A stretch of DNA of 64,000 bases from Bradyrhizobium frederickii (GTDB taxonomy: Bacteria; Pseudomonadota; Alphaproteobacteria; Rhizobiales; Xanthobacteraceae): assembly GCF_004570865.1 (NCBI RefSeq), contig NZ_SPQS01000003.1, positions 372,001 to 436,000 of the forward strand. Direction: 5' to 3'. The translations under genes and the position numbers were made by a program. This document shows positions 26,644 to 35,920 of the stretch, piece by piece (position 1 is the stretch's first letter; each line of letters starts with the position of its first letter). The notes beneath the pieces were generated by a model. It did no database searches, was not told the origin of the DNA, and was given only the letters and a program-made list of their open reading frames with translations.

Positions 26644-29034
26644 ATGACCGGATGGTGGCGCGCGGCGCCGCTGCTCGGGCTGTATCGCCCCGCGCTCGTC
26701 GCGGTCGGCGTCGGTCTTCTGTTCTCGGTCGTGGGCGCGGCCGCCGTGGCGCGGTGGGAAGATCGCGTCAACAGGATCGAGTTCGAGAACGCGGCCGAGA
26801 CCGAAGCCATCGTCATGCAGAACGGCATGGGCGAATACATATCGAGGCTCCTCGCGCTGCGCACGCTGTTCGAATCGACCAACGACGAAGTCACCCGCAG
26901 CGAGTTCGAGACCTTCAGTACCCGCCTGTTCGAACGCCATCCCGGCATGCTGCGCGTTGCCTGGCTGCCGCGCGTCAGCCGCAAGGAGCGCTCCGACTAC
27001 GAGGCCGCGGCGAGTACGGACGGCGTCTCCGGCTATCACATCAAGTCGCTTCAGGGCGAGAGCTTTGCGACGGCGCCGCAGAGCGATGAATATTTTCCGG
27101 TGTTCTATTCGACCCAGCCCAAGACCTCGTCGGTCTACGGCATGGACTACGCCACCGTTCCGGAGCGCCGCGCGGTTCTGGAACGCGCGCGCGACCACGA
27201 CAACGTCGCAGCCATCCGCACGCGCCTGTTTGAACCGAGGGAGGGAGGCCGGCTGCCCGACGTCCTCGTTGCCGTTCCCGTTTACGCCAAGGGGACATCG
27301 CGCGAGACGGTCGCGGACCGGCGTCGCAATCTCGCCGGCTTCGTGATCGGAATCTTCGACCTGCCGCTGCTGATTCAGGTCATTCGCGTCACCACCGGAG
27401 CAAGCCCCGCGGTCAGCATCAACGTCTATCCGCCCTTCACGGGGCAGATCGTCAGCCTGGAGCAGATGCTGCCGGACTATTCGTCGGCGGCCAGGGCGCC
27501 GCAGTCGATGCGGGACGTCGCCCGGGCGCTGCACTGGTCGGGCAGCCTCAAGATCGGCGATACCGATTGGCAGGTGCGGGCCGTTCCCACCGCCGGCGGT
27601 CCGCTGGAGTCGACTTACGATCGCGCCGGCGCGGTGCTGATCGTCGGCATGCTGCTCACGCTGTCGCTGTCGACCTATCTCATGCTGGCGAGCCGCAATT
27701 CGCGGCGGCTGTCACTGGCCAATCGGCGGGTGCTCGAGCTCGCCCAAACCGACGTCCTGACCGGACTGCCGAACCGCGCCTTCTTCCTCAGCCGGCTCGA
27801 CGAGATGAACAACCAGCTGGGTGTGCGGGGGCTGCCGTTCTCGATCCTGATGCTCGACCTCGACCGCTTCAAGAACGTCAACGATTCCCTCGGTCACGGG
27901 GCCGGCGATGCGCTGCTGCGCCAGGTGGCACAACGGCTGAAATCCGCGGTGCGCGCCACCGACGTGCTGGCACGGCTCGGCGGCGACGAGTTCGCCGTCA
28001 TCCAGGAGGCCGGCGCGGATCAGCGTGCCTGCTCGACCGAGCTGGCGGCGCGGATCGCCAAGCTGTTGACCGAACCGTTCCTCCTGCCCGGCCACCGCGT
28101 CGAGATCGGCACCAGCATCGGCATCGCCATCGCGCCGGATCACGGCAGCGATCAGGAGCAATTGCTGAAGAAGGCGGACCTTGCGCTCTATCGCTCGAAA
28201 TCGGCGGGCCGCAACTGCTTCACCATCTACGACGAGGCAATGTCGGCCGAGCTGGAGGCCCGCAACACGCTGGAGGGGGATCTGCGCGATGCCATCGCGC
28301 AGTGCCAGCTGGAGGTGCATTACCAGCCGTTCGTCGACGCCCTCAGCGGGGCGCGGCGCGGCTTCGAGGCGTTGGTGCGCTGGCGGCATCCGACGCGCGG
28401 CCTGATCCCGCCGGACCAGTTCATCCTGCTTGCGGAGGAGACTGGGCTGATCGTGCCGCTCGGCGAATTCGTGCTGCGGCGCGCTTGCGCGGATGCGGCC
28501 GGCTGGCCCTCCGATCTCGCGGTCGCCGTCAACCTGTCGCCGATCCAGTTCAAGGAAGCCGAGCTGTTCGAGATGATCGGCGCGGCGCTCGCGGATTCCG
28601 GCCTGCCGCCCCACCGGCTCGAGATCGAGATCACCGAATCCGTCCTGCTGGAGCGCGGCAGCGAGAACCACGCCTTCATGGAGCGGCTCAAGCATCTCGG
28701 CATCGAGCTCGCGCTCGACGATTTCGGCACCGGCTATTCCTCGCTCAGCTATCTGACCGCGTTCCCGTTCGACAAGATCAAGATCGACAAGTCGTTCATC
28801 CGCAATCTCACGCACCAGCCGCGCAACTCCGCCATCATCTCCGCGATTGTGACGCTGGCGCGCGGGCTCGACATGTCGGTGACGGCCGAAGGCGTCGAGA
28901 CCCGCGAGGAGTACGAGCGGCTGAAAGCGCTCGGCGTCAATTTCGCCCAAGGCTATCTGTTCGGCCGCCCGCACCCGATCGAGCGGATTCTGTTCGACGC
29001 CCCCGTCAAACGGTCACGGCGCGACGCCGCCTGA
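26644..29034 (+). CDS. CHASE-GGDEF-EAL c-di-GMP cyclase/phosphodiesterase
   Basis: Architecture of this 796-residue membrane protein: TM helix (~18-36), periplasmic CHASE domain (~55-310) with RVAWLPRVSRKERSDYE and VFYSTQPK, second TM (~328-350), GGDEF domain (~370-530) and EAL domain (~545-790). GGDEF is intact (RLGGDEFAVI) with an I-site RATD five residues before it. The EAL domain keeps EALVRW, NLSPIQF, EITES and DDFGTGYSS. It could therefore both make and break c-di-GMP, tuned by a small periplasmic ligand. In-frame ATGs at 26551 and 26605 are alternatives; GGGGG precedes the chosen one. Confidence 0.92.
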   Translation: MTGWWRAAPLLGLYRPALVAVGVGLLFSVVGAAAVARWEDRVNRIEFENAAETEAIVMQNGMGEYISRLLALRTLFESTNDEVTRSEFETFSTRLFERHPGMLRVAWLPRVSRKERSDYEAAASTDGVSGYHIKSLQGESFATAPQSDEYFPVFYSTQPKTSSVYGMDYATVPERRAVLERARDHDNVAAIRTRLFEPREGGRLPDVLVAVPVYAKGTSRETVADRRRNLAGFVIGIFDLPLLIQVIRVTTGASPAVSINVYPPFTGQIVSLEQMLPDYSSAARAPQSMRDVARALHWSGSLKIGDTDWQVRAVPTAGGPLESTYDRAGAVLIVGMLLTLSLSTYLMLASRNSRRLSLANRRVLELAQTDVLTGLPNRAFFLSRLDEMNNQLGVRGLPFSILMLDLDRFKNVNDSLGHGAGDALLRQVAQRLKSAVRATDVLARLGGDEFAVIQEAGADQRACSTELAARIAKLLTEPFLLPGHRVEIGTSIGIAIAPDHGSDQEQLLKKADLALYRSKSAGRNCFTIYDEAMSAELEARNTLEGDLRDAIAQCQLEVHYQPFVDALSGARRGFEALVRWRHPTRGLIPPDQFILLAEETGLIVPLGEFVLRRACADAAGWPSDLAVAVNLSPIQFKEAELFEMIGAALADSGLPPHRLEIEITESVLLERGSENHAFMERLKHLGIELALDDFGTGYSSLSYLTAFPFDKIKIDKSFIRNLTHQPRNSAIISAIVTLARGLDMSVTAEGVETREEYERLKALGVNFAQGYLFGRPHPIERILFDAPVKRSRRDAA

Positions 29035-29125
29035 GCGCGCGGCGCGACGGGCATGCACGAAAAGCGCTTGACCCAGGCATCCCCGGATGGTCGGAAGGAT
29101 CGTCCAGGGATGAAACAAGCACATC

Positions 29126-30424
29126 ATGCGGCTTCCGTTCTTCTACGGCTGGGTCGTGGTCGCCGTGACCTTCGTCACCATGGCCATCGGCGTCAACGCG
29201 CGTACCGCCTTTTCGCTGTTCTTTCCGCCCATCATCTCCGAGTTCGGCTGGGAGCGTGGCGTTACCGCCGGCGCGTTCTCGTTCGGCTTCGTGGTGTCAG
29301 GCGTGGTCAGCCCGCTGATCGGCCGCCTGATGGACCGCGCCGGCCCGCGCGCGGTGATGGAGCTCGGGGTGGTGCTGATGGGCGGCGGCTTGCTGCTTGC
29401 GCCGCTCACCAGCGCGCCCTGGCATCTCTATGTCACCATCGGCGTCATGGTCGGTGCCGGCTCGGTGTGTCTCGGCTATTCCGGCCAGTCGCTGTTCCTG
29501 CCGAACTGGTTCATCCGCAAGCGCGGCTTCGCCATCGGCATCGCTTTCGCCGGCGTCGGCATCGGCTCGGTGACGCTGCTGCCATGGGTGCAGCACATGA
29601 TCGAAGCGACCGGCTGGCGCACCGCCTGCACCGCGATGGGCCTGCTCGTCCTGATCGTGCTGGCGCCGGTGAACCTGCTGCTGCACAAGCGCCCGCAGGA
29701 CATCGGCCTCGAACCGGACGGCGATGCCGCCCCGGCGGCCGGCGGTGCCCAACCGGTCTCCAACATCGTCGATCCGGTCTGGGTCAATACCGACTGGACG
29801 CTGAAGCGCGCCGTCGCGACCACGCGCTTCTGGTGGATCGCGCTCGGCTATTTCTCCGGCCTGTACATCTGGTACGCGGTGCAGGTGCATCAGACCAAGT
29901 TCCTGCTCGACATCGGCTTCAGCCCTTCCGTCGCGGTGTGGGCGCTCGGCATCGTCAGCCTGCTCGGCATTCCCGGCCAGATCGTGCTGGGCCATGTCTC
30001 CGACCGCATCGGACGGGAGTGGGTCTGGGCGATCAGCTGCGCGGGCTTCGTGATCTGCTTCGCCGCCCTGATCGGCTTGAAGTATCAACCCTCGCTCTGG
30101 CTCGTCTATCTCATGGTGTTCGCGCAAGGCGCGCTCGGCTACGGCCTCACCTCGATCATGGGTGCGGTCGTGTTCGAGATTTTCCAGGGCAGGCACCAGG
30201 GCAGCATCTTCGGCACCATCATGCTCGCCGCGCTCGCGGGCGGTGCGGCCGGACCGTGGCTGACCGGCGTGCTCTATGATCGCACCGGCGACTACACGCT
30301 CGCCTTCGGGATCGCGATGATCGTGAGCGGATTGTCGGCGCTCGCGATCTGGCGGGCATCGCCGGGAAAAGTTCGGGCCGTTGCCGGCCGGCTGCACAAT
30401 CCGCAGAGCAGAACCGCGGAGTGA
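29126..30424 (+). CDS. Major facilitator superfamily transporter
   Basis: This 432-residue protein has 12 predicted helices and a central loop (~188-220). Family motif A appears as GRLMDRAGPRAVM between helices 2 and 3, and GHVSDRIGREWVW after helix 8. The start LPFFYGWVVVAVTFVTMAIG resembles the oxalate/formate-monocarboxylate (OFA/MCT) branch. The substrate is unknown, perhaps a monocarboxylate. It lies between two c-di-GMP genes but its own function does not suggest a link. Confidence 0.88.
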   Translation: MRLPFFYGWVVVAVTFVTMAIGVNARTAFSLFFPPIISEFGWERGVTAGAFSFGFVVSGVVSPLIGRLMDRAGPRAVMELGVVLMGGGLLLAPLTSAPWHLYVTIGVMVGAGSVCLGYSGQSLFLPNWFIRKRGFAIGIAFAGVGIGSVTLLPWVQHMIEATGWRTACTAMGLLVLIVLAPVNLLLHKRPQDIGLEPDGDAAPAAGGAQPVSNIVDPVWVNTDWTLKRAVATTRFWWIALGYFSGLYIWYAVQVHQTKFLLDIGFSPSVAVWALGIVSLLGIPGQIVLGHVSDRIGREWVWAISCAGFVICFAALIGLKYQPSLWLVYLMVFAQGALGYGLTSIMGAVVFEIFQGRHQGSIFGTIMLAALAGGAAGPWLTGVLYDRTGDYTLAFGIAMIVSGLSALAIWRASPGKVRAVAGRLHNPQSRTAE

Positions 30425-30580
30425 GTTGCGGGGACACACTGAATTACCTGCGCCTCTTTTGCCCAATGTTAAGCATGTCGCGGCTTGGCAGATGCGAGGG
30501 GGATTACAAAAACGTCTTGGACACCATCGGAGCGTAGCTTCGGGCAGATTGCCGTTTCTTCCCGATGCTCCCGGGTCCCG

Positions 30581-33166
30581 ATGTCTGCCCCCGATAATCC
30601 CGCGACCGAAACTCCGGACGTGCTGTTGGCTGCACTGGAACGCGCCGACGATGGCGTCGTCATTGTCGATGATGCGCACCGCATCACGCATTTCAACGCC
30701 AGTGCGGAGCGGATCTGGAAGCTCGCGCGCGCGGACGTGCTCGGCCGCGATGCCGAAATTCTCACCCTCAATTGCCTTCTGGCCGATCCGGCCGCGGAAT
30801 TCCGCGACGAGATCAGCCTCGTGCGGCAGGACGGCAGCCGGATCCGTGCGGCCATATCGCTATCGTCCGTTGCGCATGACGGCGCGACCCATCGCGTCGT
30901 GTTCGCGCGCGACGTCACCGCGGATGCCGAGCGCCGCGTCAGGATCGGGCTTCTCCACGCCGTCTCCGATCAGACCAACCGGGCGGTGATCATCGCCGAC
31001 ACCGAGCTGAACATCGTCTACGTCAACTCGGCCTTCACGACGCTGTTCGGCTACACCAGCGGTGAGGCCGAGGGCCGCCGCGCAGGCGAGCTCATCGCCG
31101 GCTGCCACACCGACCGCAAGGCGATCGCGAAGCTGGTCGAGCGTCTGATGCGCGGCGGTCGCCGCGGCGAAGCCGAAGTGCTCACCTACGACAAGGACGG
31201 CGAGGAGATCTGGGTCTGCGCCCGGATCGACGCCTTTCGGGACAACAAGGGGCGGGTCAAGCACATCTTCGCGCTGCTCGAGGACATCACCGAGACCAGG
31301 CAATTGCGCTCGCTGCAGCAGCTCATCATGGCCTCGCTCGCGGACGAGGTCCCGATTACCGACATCGCCGACAGGCTCTGCCGCCGCGTCGAGGAGATCG
31401 CGCCCGACGTCGTCTGTTCGCTGCTCCACGTCGATGCGGCCGGCCTGATCCACCCGCTCGGAGGTCCGAGCTTGCCCGAGGACTATTCCCGCGCATTGGA
31501 CGGCATTGCGATCGGGCCGAATGTCGGCTCCTGCGGCACTGCCGCCTTCTACGGCGAGCCGGTGCTGGCGACCGACCTCGAGACCGATGCCCGCTGGCAG
31601 CCCTACAAGGCGATGCCGCTCGCGATCGGCCTGCGCGCCTGCTGGTCGACCCCGGTCAAGGCCAAGGACGGCCGCGTCATCGCGACCTTCGCCTTTTATT
31701 ACCGCGAGCCCCGCGCGCCGAGCAACTGGCACCGGCGCATCGTCGAGGCCTGCGTCAATCTCGGCGCCTTCGCGATCGAACGCAAGGAGGCCCGCGCCGA
31801 GATCGCGCGGCTCGCCTATCACGACATCCTCACCGGCCTGCCGAACCGCGCGCAGTTGCGGCACCTGATCACCACGGCGATCGATGCCTGCCCGACCGGC
31901 AGTCATATCGCGCTGGCCTTCCTCGATGTCGATCATTTCAAGGACGTCAACGACACGCTCGGTCACGCCGCCGGCGACGAGCTCCTGGTCCAGCTCGCCC
32001 AGCGTCTGCACGAGCAGATCGGCCCCGAGGACATGCTGGGACGGCTCGGCGGCGACGAATTCGTCATCTTGCTGCCGCAGCGCAATGCCGAGAGCGCCGC
32101 GCGCCTCGCGGCCGACATCACGGAGGCGCTGGCTGCCCCCTTGAGGCTCGGATCGAAGCTGATGCCGATGTCGGCCAGCATCGGCATCAGCCTCTATCCC
32201 GACCATGCCACCGACATCGACACGCTGATGCAGCAGGCCGACGCCGCCATGTACATGGCCAAGCAGGCCGGGCGCTCGACCTATCGCATCTTCAGTGCCG
32301 AGATGAACGGACTCACCGAGCAGCGCCTGGCGCTGATCGCAGCGCTCCGCCGCGCCATCGCGGAAGGCGCGCTGAGCCTTAGCTACCAGCCGCAGATCCG
32401 TAGCTGCGACGGCGCGATTCACGGTGTCGAGGCGCTGTCGCGCTGGCACGATGCCGTGCTCGGCGACGTCTCTCCGGCAAAGTTCATTCCGCTCGCCGAG
32501 GAGTGCGGCCTGATCGAGCAGATCGGCCTGTGGTCGGTGCGCGAGGCCTGCCGGCAGATGGCGAGCTGGCGCCGTGCCGGCCTCAAGATTCCCTGCGTGT
32601 CGGTGAACCTGTCGCCGATCAATTTCCGCAACGTCACGCTCGCCGCGCGGCTCAAGGACATCCTCGCCGACCACGACCTGCCGGCGGACGCCCTGATGCT
32701 GGAGATCACCGAGGGCGCGTTCATGCAGGACAGCGTCGCAGCGCTGGAGACGATGAACGCGATCCGGGAGCTCGGCGTCGGGCTCTCGGTGGACGATTTC
32801 GGCACCGGATATTCCAGCCTCAGCCGCCTTGCGCACCTGCCGATCCGCGAACTCAAGATCGACCGCAGCTTCATGCGCGACATCGAGCGCGACGCGGGCG
32901 CGCTCGCGATCGCCACGGCCGTGGTGCGCGTCGGCCAGGGCCTCGGCATGACCGTGGTCGCCGAGGGCGTCGAGACCGAGGGCCAGCGCAAGACGCTGGC
33001 CGAACTCGGCTGCGACGTCGTGCAAGGCTTCCTCTACGCCCCCGCGCTTCCGCCCGTCGCCTTCGAGCGCTGGCTGATCGAGCACTGCGCCGAGCAGGCG
33101 AAGTCGATGCTGGGGAGGCTCGATGTCGCGCAGGCCGGTGCCGGCGCGGTCAGGCGCTCAGCATAA
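30581..33166 (+). CDS. PAS-PAS-GAF-GGDEF-EAL c-di-GMP signalling protein
   Basis: This 861-residue cytoplasmic protein has two PAS domains (~15-125 and ~130-255; VIIADTELNIVYVNSAFTTLFGYTSGE), a GAF domain (~265-415; GPNVGSCGTAAFYGEPVLATDLE), GGDEF (~430-590; RLGGDEFVIL) and EAL (~600-850). The EAL domain keeps GVEALSRWHD, NLSPINF, EITEG and DDFGTGYSS. The order matches DosP-like sensors; whether PAS binds haem cannot be read here. The RxxD I-site is absent before GGDEF, unlike the gene at 26644. The ATG at 30581 is preferred to a TTG 32 codons upstream; neither has a strong Shine-Dalgarno sequence. Confidence 0.9.
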   Translation: MSAPDNPATETPDVLLAALERADDGVVIVDDAHRITHFNASAERIWKLARADVLGRDAEILTLNCLLADPAAEFRDEISLVRQDGSRIRAAISLSSVAHDGATHRVVFARDVTADAERRVRIGLLHAVSDQTNRAVIIADTELNIVYVNSAFTTLFGYTSGEAEGRRAGELIAGCHTDRKAIAKLVERLMRGGRRGEAEVLTYDKDGEEIWVCARIDAFRDNKGRVKHIFALLEDITETRQLRSLQQLIMASLADEVPITDIADRLCRRVEEIAPDVVCSLLHVDAAGLIHPLGGPSLPEDYSRALDGIAIGPNVGSCGTAAFYGEPVLATDLETDARWQPYKAMPLAIGLRACWSTPVKAKDGRVIATFAFYYREPRAPSNWHRRIVEACVNLGAFAIERKEARAEIARLAYHDILTGLPNRAQLRHLITTAIDACPTGSHIALAFLDVDHFKDVNDTLGHAAGDELLVQLAQRLHEQIGPEDMLGRLGGDEFVILLPQRNAESAARLAADITEALAAPLRLGSKLMPMSASIGISLYPDHATDIDTLMQQADAAMYMAKQAGRSTYRIFSAEMNGLTEQRLALIAALRRAIAEGALSLSYQPQIRSCDGAIHGVEALSRWHDAVLGDVSPAKFIPLAEECGLIEQIGLWSVREACRQMASWRRAGLKIPCVSVNLSPINFRNVTLAARLKDILADHDLPADALMLEITEGAFMQDSVAALETMNAIRELGVGLSVDDFGTGYSSLSRLAHLPIRELKIDRSFMRDIERDAGALAIATAVVRVGQGLGMTVVAEGVETEGQRKTLAELGCDVVQGFLYAPALPPVAFERWLIEHCAEQAKSMLGRLDVAQAGAGAVRRSA

Positions 33167-33454
33167 TTGATTGCTTTCCCGCGATATTCTCGGCAATTAG
33201 GAACGCATCGGCAGATCGGCGGTTTGGTTGAGTGATACCTGCCGGAGCCCATCACCGGCATGGATGGCGCTTCAGGACGAAAGGCCCAGGATCGACAGAA
33301 GCTGCGCGCCCGAGATGGCTGGGAATAAGATCGACCGCGTGGCGCGTGCGAATTGATCTAGCCAAACGCAGCAAGCCGATCCAGGAATAAGGGCGAGCAC
33401 CAGGAGGCCCCGACACCGGAGGACTTCGAGCTGCCGGAGACATGAGGACGACAG

Positions 33455-33640
33455 ATGAAACGGCATCCCCCATCGCGTGCAGCGAACGAGGCGAACAGCC
33501 ACTTCAAACAGGCCGCGGCGAAGCCGGCGACCGATTACGAGAAGGCTGAAGAGGCTTTCCAGGCAAATCGGGAACGACTGAAGGCCGAGCGGTTGGCGAG
33601 GGAGGCTGAACGACGAAACCGGCCCGAGAAGACGCCTTAG
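33455..33640 (+). CDS. Small charged hypothetical protein
   Basis: The 61-residue product is highly charged and helical (KAEEAFQANRERLKAERLAREAERR), beginning MKRHPPSRAANEANSHFKQ. GAGGAC lies upstream of the ATG. No family is recognised. It belongs to a block of small genes (33.4-36.8 kb) that look like general stress or accessory proteins. Supported only by composition and start context. Confidence 0.55.
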   Translation: MKRHPPSRAANEANSHFKQAAAKPATDYEKAEEAFQANRERLKAERLAREAERRNRPEKTP

Positions 33641-33687
33641 ACGTCGCACTTCTCCTTCGAGAAGCGCCATACGTCGCAACGCTCTGG

Positions 33688-33900
33688 CTAAAGCATGGAA
33701 AGCACGACGATCCCGTCTTCGAGCTCGCCCGAAGCAAGCTGTGCCCGCGCAATCCGCTCGAACTCAGTTCGATGCTTCTGCAGATAGCTGAAGGCCTGCT
33801 TCTGCGTGTTGAATGTCGTGGCAAGCTGGCACATCTGCCGATTTGCGCCGGACGCGAGAAAGAAGGTGATGGTTCCGTGGTCTGGCTTCACTCTAGGCAC
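33688..33900 (-). CDS. Small hypothetical protein
   Basis: This 70-residue product (GTG start) contains KPDHGTITFFLASGANRQMCQ and FNTQKQAFSYLQKHRTEFERIA, a mixed strand-helix pattern. The GTG at 33900 is preceded by GGAGAG eight bases upstream, which favours it over a TTG at 33936. No family is recognised. It lies downstream of and on the same strand as the 80-residue gene at 33959. Confidence 0.55.
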   Translation of the reverse strand: MPRVKPDHGTITFFLASGANRQMCQLATTFNTQKQAFSYLQKHRTEFERIARAQLASGELEDGIVVLSML

Positions 33901-33958
33901 GATCTGCACTCTCCGGCATGTGATCGGCCCTCTCAATGCGACGGCGGCTTGAAGACGA

Positions 33959-34201
33959 TTATCGTGTCGGCTTCTTCGAACGCTTCTTGAGCGCCGGCGC
34001 CGGCAAAGCCAGCCGCACAGCTTCGTCAGCCGCTTCCTTGGCCTCGCGCGCAGCTCGGAGCCGCGCCATGTTCTTGCGAACTTCGATGGCCTGCCGTTCG
34101 GCGTCGACCATTGCCCGCGCTCCGTCTTCAGCGGCCAAGCGGCGGCGATCGGACCGCGCGACGCTCGCGGGTGACGGCTCTGCCGGTTTCTTGGTGCTCA
34201 T
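33959..34201 (-). CDS. Small basic helical hypothetical protein
   Basis: The 80-residue product is Ala/Arg/Lys-rich (RSDRRRLAAEDGARAMVDAERQAIEVRKNMARLRAAREAK in two helical runs) and ends KKRSKKPTR, so it may bind nucleic acid. The ATG has GGGTGG upstream. It follows the cold-shock gene on the same strand but two hairpins separate them. No family recognised. Confidence 0.6.
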   Translation of the reverse strand: MSTKKPAEPSPASVARSDRRRLAAEDGARAMVDAERQAIEVRKNMARLRAAREAKEAADEAVRLALPAPALKKRSKKPTR

Positions 34202-34228
34202 CGTCCACCCGGCTCCGCAAACGACTAA

Positions 34229-34256
34229 ACCCGCTCAATCCTGGGATTGAGCGGGT
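34229..34256 (-). terminator. Rho-independent terminator of the cold-shock gene
   Basis: Read on the minus strand, ACCCGCTCAATC-4 nt-GATTGAGCGGGT forms a perfect 12-bp stem followed by TTTAGT. A second 8-bp hairpin (CCGTTTCA/TGAAACGG, 34264-34288) lies between it and the cold-shock stop codon at 34299. Confidence 0.85.
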
Positions 34257-34298
34257 AGGGCGACCGTTTCAGTACATCCGTGAAACGGCGCCACGATA

Positions 34299-34508
34299 TC
34301 AAGCCAGCGAGAGATTCTCAGCGCTGACCTTGCCTCGCACCTTGTCGGTCTTGGCCTCGAAATTGACCTGCTGGCCCTCTCCGAGACCTGCAAGACCAGC
34401 CCGTTCAACGGCGCTGATGTGAACGAACACATCGTTGCCGCCGTCGTTCGGCTGAATGAAACCGAAGCCCTTTTGGCCATTGAACCACTTGACCGTACCT
34501 GTCGTCAT
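34299..34508 (-). CDS. cspA: Cold-shock domain protein (CspA family)
   Basis: The 69-residue single cold-shock domain has RNP1 KGFGFI and RNP2 VFVHIS, and starts [19 protein letters not shown]. It binds single-stranded RNA/DNA and acts as an RNA chaperone. GGAGAAG lies just before the ATG at 34508; a longer frame to 34547 loses the family pattern. A leader of more than 100 bases and an AT-rich segment (ATATATTG near 34640) upstream suggest post-transcriptional control. It is divergent from the S21 gene. Confidence 0.95.
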   Translation of the reverse strand: MTTGTVKWFNGQKGFGFIQPNDGGNDVFVHISAVERAGLAGLGEGQQVNFEAKTDKVRGKVSAENLSLA

Positions 34509-34936
34509 CTTCTTCTCCAAAGCGCGCAAGCGCATTCCGCGCGACAATCACGCGGTCATCTTCAACTTCGTCGATGTCTTTGGAAAAGGAGCCCGCGGGC
34601 GCATTCAACAAGGCACAGCGGCTAATCGAACAACATCAATATATATGATTTCCAGGATTTTGCAAGGAGCCAGGCCATTTTGTTTTCGAACGAGGCAATT
34701 CCTCTGTTCCGATCGAGGCGCTTTGCGTGGGTCTGTCGATCTGCGAGCAGGACGTTAGCGATTGACAGCGCTGCACGACAATGGTCACGGTGTCTGTATC
34801 GCCGTGACAAGCAGACCTGTGTCTGAAGCCGCGACCAAGGTCGCGGCTGCTTCCTCACAATTCGCAATGAAGCTCCTGCGCAATTGGCTGCCTGCAGGAC
34901 GTGTCGCCATTCGCAGCCCCCGGTCGGGAGGATCAA
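34509..34936. other. Divergent promoter/leader region between csp and rpsU
   Basis: This 428-bp gap contains an unusually AT-rich block (34632-34690, with ATATATGA) that is the best candidate for the csp promoter read on the minus strand. The csp leader would then be over 100 bases. On the plus side only the GGGAGG Shine-Dalgarno of rpsU is clear. No open frame here looks real. Confidence 0.5.
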
Positions 34937-35212
34937 TTGCACGTACTCGTCAGAGACAACAACGTCGAGCAGGCACTCCGCGTTCTCAAGAAGAAGATGC
35001 AGCGCGAGGGCGTCTTTCGCGAAATGAAGCAGCGGCGCTCGTATGAAAAGCCGTCCGAGCGAAAGACTCGCGAGAAATCCGAAGCTATTCGTCGCGCCCG
35101 CAAGCTGGCCCGGAAACAAGCGATCAGAGAGGGGTTGCTGCCCGCGCCGCCGAAAAAGAAGCCCTTCGAACGCAAGCCGCCTTTGCCGGAGATCAAGGCT
35201 CGGGCGGAGTAG
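34937..35212 (+). CDS. rpsU: 30S ribosomal protein S21
   Basis: The 91-residue protein matches S21: [42 protein letters not shown], then a long Arg/Lys tail. S21 sits at the 3' end of 16S rRNA on the platform and helps initiation. The start is TTG at 34937 with GGGAGG seven bases upstream, which decides it because no ATG or GTG fits the family N-terminus. The C-terminal extension ([23 protein letters not shown]) is longer than in enterics. Alphaproteobacteria often carry several S21 copies; this one is paired with a csp gene. Confidence 0.92.
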   Translation: MHVLVRDNNVEQALRVLKKKMQREGVFREMKQRRSYEKPSERKTREKSEAIRRARKLARKQAIREGLLPAPPKKKPFERKPPLPEIKARAE

Positions 35213-35224
35213 AGAGAGCTTTCC

Positions 35225-35503
35225 CTAAGGCCTGAAATCGATGCCGCGCAGCACGATGCCCGGCGGCGTGCCTTCGAACTCCGTCGCGCGATATTTGCTC
35301 GCCGCGCGTGCTTCGATGCGGTCCCGCAGGCGGGTGAACTGAGCCTCCCGCTGCTCGGGCTTGACTTGCGGGCCGCGCTCGAGATCGTCCATCGCGGAGG
35401 TCGAGACGGCGCAAGGAATCTCCCTGGTGCCGTCATGCATCGAGAACCGGACGATCATCCGGTCGTATTCGTGGCTGATAAAGCGGCCGCTGGTCAATGT
35501 CAT
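35225..35503 (-). CDS. DUF1488-family protein
   Basis: The 92-residue product contains MTLTSGRFISHEYDRMIVRFSMHDGTREIPCAVSTSAMDDLE-type sequence, the DUF1488 pattern of small proteins with unknown function. The ATG at 35503 has GGAG upstream; the longer frame to 35548 is disfavoured. It converges with rpsU 12 bases away. Confidence 0.8.
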   Translation of the reverse strand: MTLTSGRFISHEYDRMIVRFSMHDGTREIPCAVSTSAMDDLERGPQVKPEQREAQFTRLRDRIEARAASKYRATEFEGTPPGIVLRGIDFRP

Positions 35504-35623
35504 GGCTTGCTCCGTTGCGTGATTGCCAGGCGCGATCGCACCTCTCAAATCAGCGCGGCGACCGGCCGCCTGCGTTCCGTCGCGCGCGGCACGTGTTGAG
35601 AATTCAAGCGGCGGTCGTTCGCT

Positions 35624-35920
35624 TCAATTCTCCCCCGACAGCCGGGCGAAATCGTCGAGCAGCGCCGCCACCAGCGCGCGGTGACGCGTGTCCTCGGCGG
35701 GCAGGCTCGCGGCATAGAGGTTGAGCAAATGACGCGCCTTCACCGCGGCCTCCGGCCAGGACGCGGCGGGCACCGTCATCATGCGGTGCTCGAGATCGGC
35801 CTCGCGCTCGCGCAGCTCTCTGGTGTTGGCCTCGACCTCGGCCAGCGCGCGGCGCAGGTCGGTGGCCTTCTGTGCGGCCATGCCGCGGTGCTTGTCGAGA
35901 TCAACGGGATGATCAGTCAT
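35624..35920 (-). CDS. Hypothetical coiled-coil protein
   Basis: The 98-residue product is mostly helical; AAQKATDLRRALAEVEANTRELREREADLEHRM is a likely coiled coil. No family is recognised. Its start overlaps the end of the upstream gene by eight bases, so the two are probably translated together. Confidence 0.6.
   Translation of the reverse strand: MTDHPVDLDKHRGMAAQKATDLRRALAEVEANTRELREREADLEHRMMTVPAASWPEAAVKARHLLNLYAASLPAEDTRHRALVAALLDDFARLSGEN

Noticed and set aside
30860..33085. 741-codon minus-strand frame opposite the PAS-GAF-GGDEF-EAL gene
   Set aside because: Antisense shadow; the plus-strand product has every expected motif.
33239..33260. TGCCGG/CCGGCA stem after the PAS-GAF-GGDEF-EAL gene
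   Set aside because: Only a 6-bp stem with a 9-base loop and no U tract, so too weak to call a terminator.
34405..34611. 68-codon minus-strand frame overlapping the csp start and leader
   Set aside because: The first 36 residues look somewhat protein-like, but the remainder is the wrong frame of csp; no support for a leader peptide.
34622..35119. 165-codon minus-strand frame across the csp/rpsU gap
   Set aside because: It covers the rpsU coding strand in antisense and has no recognisable protein pattern.
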